This document shows, piece by piece, positions 33,413 through 42,385 of a stretch of 64,000 nt of DNA. A program made the position numbers and the translations under genes. The notes under the pieces were generated by a model. That model searched no databases. It was not told where the DNA came from and saw only the letters and a program-made list of their open reading frames with translations. Every line of letters starts with the position of its first letter. Position 1 is the first letter of the stretch. This DNA is from CAYORM01 sp964406375 (GTDB lineage: Bacteria; Pseudomonadota; Alphaproteobacteria; DSM-16000; Inquilinaceae). The DNA lies in assembly GCA_964406375.1 (NCBI GenBank), contig CAYORM010000009.1, forward strand, positions 9,681 to 73,680. The letters run 5' to 3'.

Positions 33413-34374
33413 CGGAACCGGCCGGCCGGCGCGCCGGGCGGCTGGTCGAGCGCTGGGGCACCCTCGCGGCGCTCGTCGTCGTGGTGCTCGCCTTCTCGGT
33501 GGCGCGACCCGACGCCTTTCCGACGGCGACCAATCTCCTGAACGTCACCCAGCAGATGGCGGTGCTGGCGATCGTCGCCACCGCCGCCACCTTCGTCATG
33601 GTGATCGGCGAGTTCGACCTGTCGGTCGGTTTCGTCGCCTCCTGGGCCGGTGTGGCGAGCCTCGTGCTCATCGGCGGTGACGTGCCGCCAACGGTCGCTG
33701 TTCTGGCCGTGCTGGCGAGCTGCGCCGTGATCGGCCTCGCCAACGGCCTCGTCGTCACGAGGCTCGGCGCACCCTCCTTCATCGCAACGCTGGCGATCGG
33801 CACGATCGTCTCCGGCGCCAGCTACTGGATCACCGGCGGCGCGAGCGTCTTCCAGGGTGTCCCGCCGGGCTTCACTGCCATCGCCCGGGCGGCGCTGGGG
33901 CCGGTGCCGGTGCTGACGCTCTGGATGGTCGCCATCCTCGTGGTCGCCGCCATCGTCCTCGCACGGACGCGCTTCGGGCGGCGGCTGATCGCGATCGGCA
34001 GTAACCGCGAGGCGGCGCGGCTCGCCGGTCTGCCGGTGCGGCGCACGGCGGTCGCGGTCTTCGCGATTGCGGCGCTCCTCGCGGGCATCGCCGGCATCCT
34101 CCTCGCCGCGCGGCTCGGCAGCGGCCAGCACACGATGGGCGAGGGGATGCTGTTGCCGGCCTATGCCGCCGCCTTCCTCGGCATGACGGCCTTCGCCGCG
34201 GGGCGCCCGACCATCGGCGGCACGGCGGTCGGCGTCGCGATCATCGCTGTCGTCGCCAACGGGCTGACCATCGTGCAGGTCGAGCCCTTCTTCCAGCGCA
34301 TGGTGACCGGCGCGATCATCGTCGGTGCGGTGCTGCTGCGCCGCATCGGCAGGCGCGGCGAGGGCTGGCGGTGA
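33409..34374 (+). CDS. Sugar-type ABC transporter permease (RbsC-like)
   Basis: A 321-residue permease with 8-10 membrane segments and RbsC-family marks: NLLNVTQQMAVLAIVATAAT, FVMVIGEFDLSVGFVASWAG, VLARTRFGRRLIAIGSNREA, LAGLPVRRTAVAVFAIAALL and AAFLGMTAFAAGRPTIGGT. GTG at 33409 overlaps the receptor stop (GTGA). In-frame sequence upstream of this codon lies inside the receptor gene and is not part of the protein. The next gene is a kinase, and no ATPase gene is present in this group. Confidence 0.9.
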   Translation: MTEPAGRRAGRLVERWGTLAALVVVVLAFSVARPDAFPTATNLLNVTQQMAVLAIVATAATFVMVIGEFDLSVGFVASWAGVASLVLIGGDVPPTVAVLAVLASCAVIGLANGLVVTRLGAPSFIATLAIGTIVSGASYWITGGASVFQGVPPGFTAIARAALGPVPVLTLWMVAILVVAAIVLARTRFGRRLIAIGSNREAARLAGLPVRRTAVAVFAIAALLAGIAGILLAARLGSGQHTMGEGMLLPAYAAAFLGMTAFAAGRPTIGGTAVGVAIIAVVANGLTIVQVEPFFQRMVTGAIIVGAVLLRRIGRRGEGWR

Positions 34375-35837
34375 GCGACCGCATCCTCGCGCTCGATCTC
34401 GGCTCCTCCGCGCTCAAGGCCGTACTGTTTGACCGGGGAGGCGCGGCGGTGGCCAGCGCCACCGCCGCCTATCCCACCCGCGGCGGCCCGGACGGGGCGC
34501 AGGAGCAGGATCCCGAGGCGTGGTGGGCGGCGGCGATCGACGCCTGCGCGGCATTGCCGGCGACGGAGCGGGCGCGTGTCGCCGCCGTCGTGCCGGTCGG
34601 CACCATGGAGAACCTCGTCGTGCTCGACGGCGAGGGGCGGCCGGTGCGACCCGCCATGCTCTACAGCGATGCGCGCGGCGCCGCTGCTTTCGCAGCCTGG
34701 TCGGACGCAGCGGAGGCGACAGGGGCCGCCGCGATCCTGGGCAATGCGCCGGAGCCGCTGATGACGGCGTTCAAGTTCGGCTGGCTCCGTGCCGCCGAGC
34801 CGGGCGCGGCCGCGGCCACCCGCCTCATCCTGCCCGGGGCGAAGGACGTCCTCGCGCTGCGTCTTGCGGGAGAAGCCGCCACCGATCCGGTGACGGCGAC
34901 GACGACGGGGCTTATGGATCTCGCCCGCCGGGACTGGTCGGCGCCGCTGGCTGCCTCGCACGGCATCGCCCTGTCGCTGCTGCCGGCGATCCACCCGGTC
35001 GGCCGTATCCTCGGGCCGCTGCTACCGCGCGCCGCCGCGGCAATCGGCCTGCCCGCCGGCATCCCGGTCGTCAATGGCAGCGGCGATGCGGGCGCCTCGA
35101 CGATGGGGGCGGAGACGGGGGCCGAGGGCGAGGCGCATCTCTATCTCGGCACGACGGGCTGGGTTGCCCGCGGCCGGGTGCTCGATCCTGCGATCCTGCC
35201 GCGCCCCTTCTACAGCCTCGCCCATCCCGAGCCGGGGCGGGTGATCGAGATCGCGCCGATCCTGTCGGCCGGCGATGCCGCGGCCTGGTTCGGCGGCATC
35301 GCCGGCACCGAGATCGACCTTCTCGACGCCCAGGCCGCGGCCTTCGACGTGAGCCCGCCGACCGTCGGGCGGGCCGCGCCGCTGTTCCTGCCCTATCTCA
35401 AGGGCGAGCGCTCGCCCTTCGTCGATCTGGCGCTGCGCGGCGCGTTCCTCGGGCTCGATGCCGGGCATGGGCGGGCCGTGCTCCACCATGCGGTGCTCGA
35501 AGGCGTCGCTGCGGCCCTCGCCGTCAATCTCGAGGCGCTGGGCGCAACGACGCGGCTGCGGCTGACCGGTGGCGGCGGGCGCAGCCGGATCTGGCCGCAG
35601 CTCATCGCCGATATCTGCGACGTGCCGGTCGAGGTGCTGGACCTTCCGGCCGCTGCGACCGCTTTCGGCGGCTATCGTATCGCCGCGGCGACGCTCGGCT
35701 GGCCGGTCCCGGTGGCGCCGAGTGCGCGGAGGTTCCTGCCACGGCCCGACCGTCGCGCCCGTGCTGCCGCGCGCCTGGCGTTGTTCCGCCGGGCCACTGC
35801 CGAGCTGCGCGCGCTCGCGACTCTGCCCTGGGGTTGA
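34371..35837 (+). CDS. FGGY-family carbohydrate kinase (xylulokinase-like)
   Basis: A 488-residue sugar kinase. Signature elements: ILALDLGSSALKAVLFDRGG (phosphate 1), QDPEAWWAAAIDACA, ATTTGLMDLARRDWSAPLA, VVNGSGDAGASTMGAETGAE with HLYLGTTGWVARG (phosphate 2), LPYLKGERSPFVDLALRGAF (typical of XylB) and LRLTGGGGRSRIWPQLIADI with DICDVPVEV (adenosine motif). GTG at 34371 overlaps the permease stop by four bases, tying it to the importer. Phosphorylation of the imported pentose or polyol is the likely role; the exact sugar is unknown. Confidence 0.88.
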   Translation: MSDRILALDLGSSALKAVLFDRGGAAVASATAAYPTRGGPDGAQEQDPEAWWAAAIDACAALPATERARVAAVVPVGTMENLVVLDGEGRPVRPAMLYSDARGAAAFAAWSDAAEATGAAAILGNAPEPLMTAFKFGWLRAAEPGAAAATRLILPGAKDVLALRLAGEAATDPVTATTTGLMDLARRDWSAPLAASHGIALSLLPAIHPVGRILGPLLPRAAAAIGLPAGIPVVNGSGDAGASTMGAETGAEGEAHLYLGTTGWVARGRVLDPAILPRPFYSLAHPEPGRVIEIAPILSAGDAAAWFGGIAGTEIDLLDAQAAAFDVSPPTVGRAAPLFLPYLKGERSPFVDLALRGAFLGLDAGHGRAVLHHAVLEGVAAALAVNLEALGATTRLRLTGGGGRSRIWPQLIADICDVPVEVLDLPAAATAFGGYRIAAATLGWPVPVAPSARRFLPRPDRRARAAARLALFRRATAELRALATLPWG

Positions 35838-35843
35838 TCGCGA

Positions 35844-36596
35844 TCAGGCCCGCGGTGCGCCGGCGCCGCGTGGTGTCGCGACGGGGGCAGGCATGAGCCC
35901 GGGGCGAACACTGCGCACCCGCTGAACCCGCGACGGGGTGAGCTGGTAGATCTGCTTGGACGCCTCGGCCAGCACGACGCCGGAGAAACGTTCGAAGCAG
36001 CGCCGGCCGACCTTCTCCCAGGCGCCTGCCGTCGACAGCATGAAGCGCCAGCGCCAGGGCGGCAGGTAGAGCGCGCGCTCCACCCGCTCCAGCACGAAAT
36101 TGTGGCTGCGCAGCATCTCCCGCACCTGGCGGACCGTGTAGGGGCGGCCGGTGCCGAAGGGCGACCGGTCGGACCGCGCCCAGATGCCGCGGCGATTGGG
36201 GGCGATGATCAGCAGCCGGCCGCTGCCGTTGAGCACCCGCCAGACCTCGTGCATCAGCGCCTCGAGCCGCTCGGTGGTCTCGAGCGCGTGCACCAGCAGC
36301 ACGCGGTCGACCGACATATCGGGCAGCGGCAGGTCCGTCTCCTCCACCAGCGCCGTGACGCCGCGCCCATCGGGCGGCCAGCGGGTGACCCCCTGTTCGG
36401 CCGGCATCATCGCCAGCACACGTTCCGCTTCGGCCAGGAAGGGGCGCAGATAAGGCGTGGCGTAGCCCAGCCCGAGCAGGATCTGCCCACTCGCATCTGG
36501 CCACAAGAGGCGGATGCGACGGCGAATCATCCGCTGGGCCATGAGACCGAGGCTGGTCTCGTAGAACTCGCGCAGATCGAGGACGTCGTTGTGCAT
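35844..36596 (-). CDS. Class I SAM-dependent methyltransferase
   Basis: A 250-residue protein with a Methyltransf_11-type Rossmann layout: ILLGLGYATPYLRPFLAEAE (motif I, with GLGYATPY replacing the canonical GxGxG), VTALVEETDLPLPDMSVDRV (motif II/III), LLVHALETTERLEALMHEVW and NGSGRLLIIAPNRRGIWARS. Alphaproteobacteria commonly carry this methyltransferase divergent from gloB, as here (53 nt apart). The substrate is unknown. Start at ATG 36596 (MHNDVLDLR) rather than at 36623, which would leave an unlikely Cys-rich lead. Confidence 0.82.
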   Translation of the reverse strand: MHNDVLDLREFYETSLGLMAQRMIRRRIRLLWPDASGQILLGLGYATPYLRPFLAEAERVLAMMPAEQGVTRWPPDGRGVTALVEETDLPLPDMSVDRVLLVHALETTERLEALMHEVWRVLNGSGRLLIIAPNRRGIWARSDRSPFGTGRPYTVRQVREMLRSHNFVLERVERALYLPPWRWRFMLSTAGAWEKVGRRCFERFSGVVLAEASKQIYQLTPSRVQRVRSVRPGLMPAPVATPRGAGAPRA

Positions 36597-36649
36597 CGTG
36601 CAGCGACCATAGCAGGATGCCACATCGATTCCCTGAGCGAAGGCACGTC

Positions 36650-37426
36650 ATGCCCCGCCTCGCCATCACGCTGATCCCGCTCCTCTCCGACAACTACGCC
36701 TATCGGATCGAAGATCCAGAGACCGGCTTCGTCGTCGTCGTCGACCCCGCCGAGGCGGATCCTGTCGCCGCGGCGATCGACGGCACCTCGGGCCGGCTGG
36801 ACGTGATCCTCGCGACGCACCACCACAACGACCATATCGGCGGCATCCCGGAGCTGAAGGCCCGCTACGGCGCCACCGTGATCGGGCCGGCGGTCGATGC
36901 TGCGCGGATCCCCAGGCTCGACCGCGGCGTCGGCCAGGATGATTCGGTGCCACTCGGCAGCGTCGTCGCACGGGTCATCGAGACGCCGGGCCACACCTCC
37001 GGCCACATCGCCTTTTATATCGAGGCCGGCAAGGCCCTGTTCTGCGGCGACACGCTGTTCGCGCTCGGCTGCGGGCGGGTCTTCGAGGGCACCCCGGCCG
37101 AGATGTGGGAGAGCCTGCTGCGGCTGCGCGCGCTGCCGGATACGACCCGGATCTATTGCGGCCACGAATATACCGAGAGCAATGCGCGCTTTGCCCGCGC
37201 GATCGATCCTGCCAATCCGGTGCTCGAGGCCTATGCCGAGGACATCGCCTCGATGCGTCGTGCCGGCGCGCCGACGATCCCGGCCCAGCTCGGCCGCGAG
37301 AAGCTGACCAACCCGTTCCTGCGCTGCGATGTGCCGGCTTTCCAGGAGGCCGTGGGGATGAAGGGGGCGGCTCCCGCGGAGGTGTTCGCCGCGGTCCGCC
37401 GGCGCAAGGACGAGTTCCGGGGCTGA
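36650..37426 (+). CDS. gloB: Hydroxyacylglutathione hydrolase (glyoxalase II)
   Basis: A 258-residue metallo-beta-lactamase-fold enzyme that hydrolyses S-lactoylglutathione to lactate and glutathione. Metal ligands: the THHHNDHIGG motif (about 58-67), His in TPGHTSGHIAFY, Asp in LFCGDTLFALGCGRVFEG, and His in IYCGHEYTESNARFA. The C-terminal substrate domain ends in AAVRRRKDEFRG, typical of GloB. ATG at 36650; an earlier ATG at 36617 lacks support. Confidence 0.95.
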   Translation: MPRLAITLIPLLSDNYAYRIEDPETGFVVVVDPAEADPVAAAIDGTSGRLDVILATHHHNDHIGGIPELKARYGATVIGPAVDAARIPRLDRGVGQDDSVPLGSVVARVIETPGHTSGHIAFYIEAGKALFCGDTLFALGCGRVFEGTPAEMWESLLRLRALPDTTRIYCGHEYTESNARFARAIDPANPVLEAYAEDIASMRRAGAPTIPAQLGREKLTNPFLRCDVPAFQEAVGMKGAAPAEVFAAVRRRKDEFRG

Positions 37427-37430
37427 CGCG

Positions 37431-38027
37431 ATGCGCCTCCTGACGCTGGCGACCTCGCCCTTCGGCCGGAAATGCCACGCCGCGGCGATCGAGCTCGGCC
37501 TCGCCGACCGCATCGCGATCATCGAGACGCCGCCGGCCGGCCCGGACAATCCCAACCCGCTCGCCCGGGTGCCGGCGCTCATCCTCGATGATGGCGGGCT
37601 TCTCTATGACAGCCGGGTGATCTGCGAGTATCTCGACGCGCTCGCCGGCGGGGATCGCCTGTTCCCGGCGGATGGCGCGGCGCGCTGGACGGCGCTGCGT
37701 CTGCAGGCGCTGGGTGACGGGATCGGCGATGCGGCCGTCGCCCGCCGCGGTGAGAGCCTGCGGCCCGATGGCGAGAAATCACCGCGCGCCCTCGCCAAAT
37801 ACGCCGCCGAAACCGCGGCGGCCTGCGACCGGCTCGAGGATGAGGTGGCCGCGCTCGGCGACCCTGCTGCCGCGATGCCGACGATCGGTGCGCTCGCCGT
37901 CGCAGCGGCGCTCGCCTATCTCGATCTGCGGTTCGCCGACGAGCCCTGGCGCCCCTCGCGCCCGCGCCTCGCCCAATGGTATGCGGGCTTTTCATCCCGC
38001 CGGAGCTGGCGGTCTACGGCACCCTGA
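37431..38027 (+). CDS. Glutathione S-transferase family protein
   Basis: A 198-residue GST: a thioredoxin-like N-terminal domain (RLLTLATSPFGRKCHAAAIE, with SPFGRKC at the active-site loop), NPLARVPALILDDGGLLYDS (cis-Pro and glutathione-contacting residues), VICEYLDALA, and a helical C-terminal domain ending in RFADEPWRPSRPRLAQWYAG. It follows gloB by 4 nt, a pairing that suggests glutathione-dependent detoxification. It converges with the NUDIX-fusion gene. Confidence 0.88.
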   Translation: MRLLTLATSPFGRKCHAAAIELGLADRIAIIETPPAGPDNPNPLARVPALILDDGGLLYDSRVICEYLDALAGGDRLFPADGAARWTALRLQALGDGIGDAAVARRGESLRPDGEKSPRALAKYAAETAAACDRLEDEVAALGDPAAAMPTIGALAVAAALAYLDLRFADEPWRPSRPRLAQWYAGFSSRRSWRSTAP

Positions 38028-38033
38028 CCGACC

Positions 38034-39869
38034 TCAGCCCTGTGCCGCCGAGAGGGTGCGCACGAAGACGTCGATCGGTGTCTCGTCGACGGCGAGGCCG
38101 GCGGGCACCGAGAAATGACCCTGCGGCCGCAGGAACAGCCGGTCGGCAGCGACGCCCCAGCGCCGGGCGATGGCGAGGCCGGCCTCGAACGGCGTGACGC
38201 TGTCCTTCTGGCCGAGCACCATGACGATCCGTTCCGGCCCCATCACCGGCATGCCGAGCGGGTTGGTCAGCACGCTCCATCGCTGCAGCGCCGGGGCCGT
38301 CCAGCCGCGCCGGAGGAGCTGGCGGTCGAGCCCGAAGGCCCGGGCCAGCGTTCCGGAGAGACCGATCAGATCCATCCCCTCCGCCGTCGTGAACAGCAGC
38401 ATGGCATCGGGTCGTGCCGCCTCCGGCCAGCCCTGGGCATGGGTCGCGGCGAGTTGCGCTGTGAGGCTGCCGAGGCTGTGTCCGACCCAGCCCACCGGCG
38501 CGCCGCCGATCCGCCGCGCCCAGGCGGTGAGGACGGCGAGCTCCGGCAGCGCCGCGGCAAAGAAATCGAGCGGGCCGAGCGGCGTCGTCGCGACGAAGGG
38601 CTCGCCGCCATACCAGCCGCGCGGGCGGCGGCTGCCATGCCATGGCGCCTCGGGCGCGATCACCCGCAGGCCGCGGCGCACCAGCCGCTCGACCTCGCCG
38701 ACGGGCATGCGCATCTGGTCGCTCTCGATCCCGATGCCGTGCAGATGCAGGACGGTCGGCGGGTTGCTGACGCCGCTCGGTTCCCAGACATGGGCGCGGC
38801 AGGGCGTGTCCATCCACCCGGTAGAGGGACCGAACTGGATCCAGTACTCATCGCCCCAGGGGCCGGGCAGGCGCCGCGTCGGCACCACGGATTGCGCCGC
38901 CTGGGCGAGGTCGAAGGGCAGGGCGTAGGCGGTGTCCGGATCGGCCAGCCGCGCACCGTGCCGTGCCTCGACCATTTCGGCGGTCGGGGTGTCCCAGCGG
39001 CAGGCCGGCACCCGCCGGTTGCGTGCGAGGAAGGCGAAGCGGAAGCGTGCCGTGGCCAGCGCATGCGCGGCATCGAGCCGCGACTCCTCGGCCGCGACCG
39101 CTTCGGCCAGCGGTCCGGCGGAGGAGGCCATGAGCATCGCCCAGTCCTGCTCGGCGGTCTCGGCCCTCAGGCGCAGCGTCTCCACCTCGTCCAGCGCCCG
39201 CTGCAGCCAGCCCAACCGGGTGAGGGCGCCCTGCTCGATCCCGACGCCTTCGGCGAAGGGCGCGATTTCGCCGCCCGCGGCGGTCGCCGCCGCCCAGGCG
39301 CGCGACATCGGGAACCACCAGTCGCGGAACAGCGCCAGTGACACGCTGTCGAGCCAGGGCCGCGCGACGAAGGCGCCGATGCGCCCCCGCAGGAAACGCC
39401 GCAGATCCGGCCGGGGGCGCAGCCGCGTGGCCCGCGCATCGGCGCGCTGGGCATGGGACAACCGGATGACCCGGCGCAGTTCCGGCCAGGCGATCAGCGC
39501 CTCGGCCTCCGCCAGCGTCGCCCACCGTGCCTCCCGCGCATCGTCGGCGGCAACCGGCTCACCCGACTGCCATTCGGCGGCGACGTCGACGATGGTGTAG
39601 TGCCATTCGGGGCGCCCGTCGGCATCGCGGTGAATGCTGTCGACGGCAGTGACGATGCGCACCGGCACGACCGTGATACCGGTCTCCTCATGCACCTCCC
39701 GCGCCGCCGCCTCGAACAGCGTCTCGCCGATCTCCTGCCGGCCGCCGGGAATGCTCCACTCGCCGGCCTGCGGCGGTTTGTTGCGGCGGATCAGCAGCAG
39801 CCGGTCGTCGCGCCAGACCAGCGCGCCGACGCCGACGACCGGGCTCTTCGGGTAGGGGGCGGAAGACAT
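38034..39869 (-). CDS. NUDIX hydrolase fused to an alpha/beta hydrolase
   Basis: A 611-residue two-enzyme fusion in one uninterrupted frame. Residues 10-135 are a NUDIX domain with a complete box: Gly43, Glu49, Arg57-Glu58, Glu61-Glu62, Gly64 (within GRQEIGETLFEAAAREVHEE). Residues about 140-330 are mostly helical and unassigned. Residues about 355-611 are an alpha/beta hydrolase: HLHGIGIESDQ (oxyanion side), nucleophile Ser465 in VGHSLGSL, candidate acid Asp556 in LGQKDSV and His585 in PQGHFSV. A NUDIX enzyme cleaves nucleoside diphosphate-X compounds, and the hydrolase could act on the product. It starts 28 nt after amn. Not a fusion I recognise. Confidence 0.85.
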   Translation of the reverse strand: MSSAPYPKSPVVGVGALVWRDDRLLLIRRNKPPQAGEWSIPGGRQEIGETLFEAAAREVHEETGITVVPVRIVTAVDSIHRDADGRPEWHYTIVDVAAEWQSGEPVAADDAREARWATLAEAEALIAWPELRRVIRLSHAQRADARATRLRPRPDLRRFLRGRIGAFVARPWLDSVSLALFRDWWFPMSRAWAAATAAGGEIAPFAEGVGIEQGALTRLGWLQRALDEVETLRLRAETAEQDWAMLMASSAGPLAEAVAAEESRLDAAHALATARFRFAFLARNRRVPACRWDTPTAEMVEARHGARLADPDTAYALPFDLAQAAQSVVPTRRLPGPWGDEYWIQFGPSTGWMDTPCRAHVWEPSGVSNPPTVLHLHGIGIESDQMRMPVGEVERLVRRGLRVIAPEAPWHGSRRPRGWYGGEPFVATTPLGPLDFFAAALPELAVLTAWARRIGGAPVGWVGHSLGSLTAQLAATHAQGWPEAARPDAMLLFTTAEGMDLIGLSGTLARAFGLDRQLLRRGWTAPALQRWSVLTNPLGMPVMGPERIVMVLGQKDSVTPFEAGLAIARRWGVAADRLFLRPQGHFSVPAGLAVDETPIDVFVRTLSAAQG

Positions 39870-39897
39870 CCCGGTTCTTGTGGACCTCGCGCGACGC

Positions 39898-41364
39898 TTA
39901 CTGGAAGGCGACTTCGGCGAAGCTGCGCAGCTTGCGGCTGTGCAGCTCCGACAGGCTCAACTCGCGCAGGCGTTCGAGCGCGCGCAGCCCGATCTCGAGA
40001 TGCTGGTTGACCTGCCGCTTGTAGAAGGCATCGGCCATGCCGGGCAGCTTCAGCTCGCCGTGCAGCGGCTTGTCCGAGACGCAGAGCAGCGTGCCATAGG
40101 GCACGCGGAAGCGGAAACCGTTGGCGGCGATCGTGGCGCTTTCCATGTCGAGCGCGATCGCCCGGCTCTGGCTGAAGCGCTGCGCCGGCTCGCGCTGGTC
40201 GCGCAGCTCCCAGTTGCGGTTGTCGATCGTCGCGACCGTGCCGGTGCGCATGATCGATTTCAGCGCAAGGCCGCTGAGGCCGGTGACCTCCGCCACCGCC
40301 CGTTCCAGCGCGACCTGGATCTCGGCGAGGGCCGGGATGGGGATCCACACCGGCAGATCGGCGTCGAGCACGTGATCCTCGCGCACATAGCCATGCGCGA
40401 GCACGTAATCGCCGAGCTTCTGGCTGTTCCGCAGCCCGGCGCAATGACCCAGCATCAGCCAGGCATGCGGGCGTAGCACCGCGATGTGGTCGGTGATCGT
40501 CTTGGCATTGGACGGGCCGACGCCGATGTTCACCATGGGGATGCCCGCATGGCCGGGACGGACCAGGTGATAGGCCGGCATCTGTGGCAGCCGACCGGCC
40601 GGCGGGCCCTTGCTGCGGCCGCCGGGCAGGGTGATCCGCTCGCCCGGCTCGACGAAGGCGGTATAGCCGCCGCCATCGCCCTGCATCAGCGCATGCGCGG
40701 TGCGCACGAACTGGTCGATGTAGAACTGGTAATTGGTGAACAGGACGAAGTTCTGGAAGTGCTGGCACCCTGTCGCCGTATAGTGCTTCAGTCGGTGCAG
40801 CGAGTAGTCGATGCGCGGCGCTGTGAACAGGGCGAGCGGCGCCGGTTCACCCGGCGGTACGCGATGGGTGCCATTGACGATGCTGTCATCCATCAGCGCG
40901 AGATCCGGCACGTCGAACAGCGTGCGCAGCCCGCGCATATGGCCGGGGTCGAGATCGGCCTCGACATGCATCCCGTGGGGGAAGGCGAAATGGACCGGGA
41001 TCGGCGTGTCGCTGATGCCGATCTCGACCGGACCCTGATGGTTGCGCAGCAGCAACTCGAGCTGCTCGGTCAGATAGCGCCGGAACAGGTCGGGCCGGGT
41101 GATCGTCGTGGCATAGTCGCCCGGCTGGTCGATGAAGCCATAGGCCAGCCGGGTATCGGCCCGGCTGAAATCCGTCACACGGATCCGGATATAGGGGTAG
41201 CAGGCGCGGACCCGGCCCTCCGGCGTCGCGCCGGCGACGAAGCGGGCGAAGGCGGTCTGCAGGTGACCGACCGCCGCGCCATAGAGCTGTTCCAGCCGAT
41301 CGACGGCGGCCTCCGCCGAATCGAAGAGGGCGGGCTCGGCCGTCAGCGCTTCGGATGGTGTCAT
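39898..41364 (-). CDS. amn: AMP nucleosidase
   Basis: A 488-residue enzyme that splits AMP into adenine and ribose 5-phosphate in the cytoplasm. An N-terminal Amn-specific domain (RVRACYPYIRIRVTDFSRAD, LRNHQGPVEIGISDTPIPVH) precedes a phosphorylase-like catalytic domain. That domain has IPMVNIGVGPSNAKTITDHI, LMLGHCAGLRNSQKLGDYVL, RAIALDMESATIAANGFRFR (ribose/phosphate site with the MES motif) and LLCVSDKPLHGELKLPGMAD. Length equals the E. coli enzyme. The start overlaps the ftsY stop by four bases. Confidence 0.96.
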   Translation of the reverse strand: MTPSEALTAEPALFDSAEAAVDRLEQLYGAAVGHLQTAFARFVAGATPEGRVRACYPYIRIRVTDFSRADTRLAYGFIDQPGDYATTITRPDLFRRYLTEQLELLLRNHQGPVEIGISDTPIPVHFAFPHGMHVEADLDPGHMRGLRTLFDVPDLALMDDSIVNGTHRVPPGEPAPLALFTAPRIDYSLHRLKHYTATGCQHFQNFVLFTNYQFYIDQFVRTAHALMQGDGGGYTAFVEPGERITLPGGRSKGPPAGRLPQMPAYHLVRPGHAGIPMVNIGVGPSNAKTITDHIAVLRPHAWLMLGHCAGLRNSQKLGDYVLAHGYVREDHVLDADLPVWIPIPALAEIQVALERAVAEVTGLSGLALKSIMRTGTVATIDNRNWELRDQREPAQRFSQSRAIALDMESATIAANGFRFRVPYGTLLCVSDKPLHGELKLPGMADAFYKRQVNQHLEIGLRALERLRELSLSELHSRKLRSFAEVAFQ

Positions 41365-42305
41365 GTGAGACCCATCAGGCTGCGGGCGAAGCTCCGGGCG
41401 TCGAAAGGTCTCAGATCGTCAATCCCCTCGCCGACGCCGATGGCGTGCACCGGCAGGCCGAAGCGTTCGGCCAGCGCCACCAGCACGCCGCCACGCGCCG
41501 ATCCGTCGAGCTTGGTGACGACGAGGCCGTTGACCGCGACCATCTCGCGGAAGGTCTCGACCTGGGCATGGGCGTTCTGGCCGGTGGTCGCGTCGAGCAC
41601 CAGGATCACGCTGTGCGGCGCCGTCGGATCCTGCTTCTTCAGCACCCGGACGATCTTGGCCAGCTCGGCCATCAGATTGTCCTTGTTGTGCAGGCGACCG
41701 GCCGTGTCGATCGCCAGCACCTCGGTGCCGGTGGCCCGGGCCCGGGCCAGCGCGTCGAAGGCGAGGCCGGCGGCATCCGAACCGGAAGGGGCGGTGAGAA
41801 CCGGGCAGCCCGACCGATCGCCCCAGACCTTGAGCTGCTCGACCGCCGCGGCGCGGAAGGTGTCGCCGGCGGCGATCATCACTGAGCGGCCCTCGTCGCG
41901 CCATTGATGGGCGAGCTTGCCAATCGTCGTCGTCTTGCCGGTGCCGTTGACGCCGACGACCAGCACGACATGCGGTCGCCTGTCGGGGTCCAGCGTCAGC
42001 GGCACCGCCACCGGCTCGAGAATTGTCGCCACCTGGGCCGCGAGGGTCTCGCGCACCTCCTCGGGGCTGACATCCTTGCCGAACCGGTTGCGCCCCAGCG
42101 TCTCGGCCAGCCGGGCCGCCGTCGCCGGTCCGAGATCGGCCTGGATGAGCAGTTCCTCCAGCTCCTCCAGCGTCAGATGGTCGAGCTTGCGCTTGGTGAA
42201 GATGCTCGTGATGCCGTCGGTCAGCTTGCTCGACGACTTGGCGAGCCCGTCCTTCAGGCGCGCGAACCAGCCCTTCTTCGGGGCGTCCTGTGCTTCTTCG
42301 GTCAT
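41361..42305 (-). CDS. ftsY: Signal recognition particle receptor FtsY
   Basis: A 314-residue SRP-receptor GTPase that delivers ribosome-nascent chain complexes to the membrane. A short N-terminal N domain (FARLKDGLAKSSSKLTDGIT, LEELLIQADLGPATAARLAE) precedes the G domain. G-domain elements: VLVVGVNGTGKTTTIGKLAH (G1), MIAAGDTFRAAAVEQLKVW, VLAIDTAGRLHNKDNLMAEL (G3), VVTKLDGSARGGVLVALAER (G4) and GVGEGIDDLRPFDARSFAR. The acidic A domain of E. coli is absent, as in many Alphaproteobacteria. AGGAAGGGG precedes the ATG. Confidence 0.96.
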   Translation of the reverse strand: MTEEAQDAPKKGWFARLKDGLAKSSSKLTDGITSIFTKRKLDHLTLEELEELLIQADLGPATAARLAETLGRNRFGKDVSPEEVRETLAAQVATILEPVAVPLTLDPDRRPHVVLVVGVNGTGKTTTIGKLAHQWRDEGRSVMIAAGDTFRAAAVEQLKVWGDRSGCPVLTAPSGSDAAGLAFDALARARATGTEVLAIDTAGRLHNKDNLMAELAKIVRVLKKQDPTAPHSVILVLDATTGQNAHAQVETFREMVAVNGLVVTKLDGSARGGVLVALAERFGLPVHAIGVGEGIDDLRPFDARSFARSLMGLT

Positions 42306-42385
42306 GCCCCTTCCTACACCCCGGGCTCAAAATCCGTAAGGCGGCGCAGGCGCAGCGCCCGACCGCCCACGGCCGGGGCGAGCCG

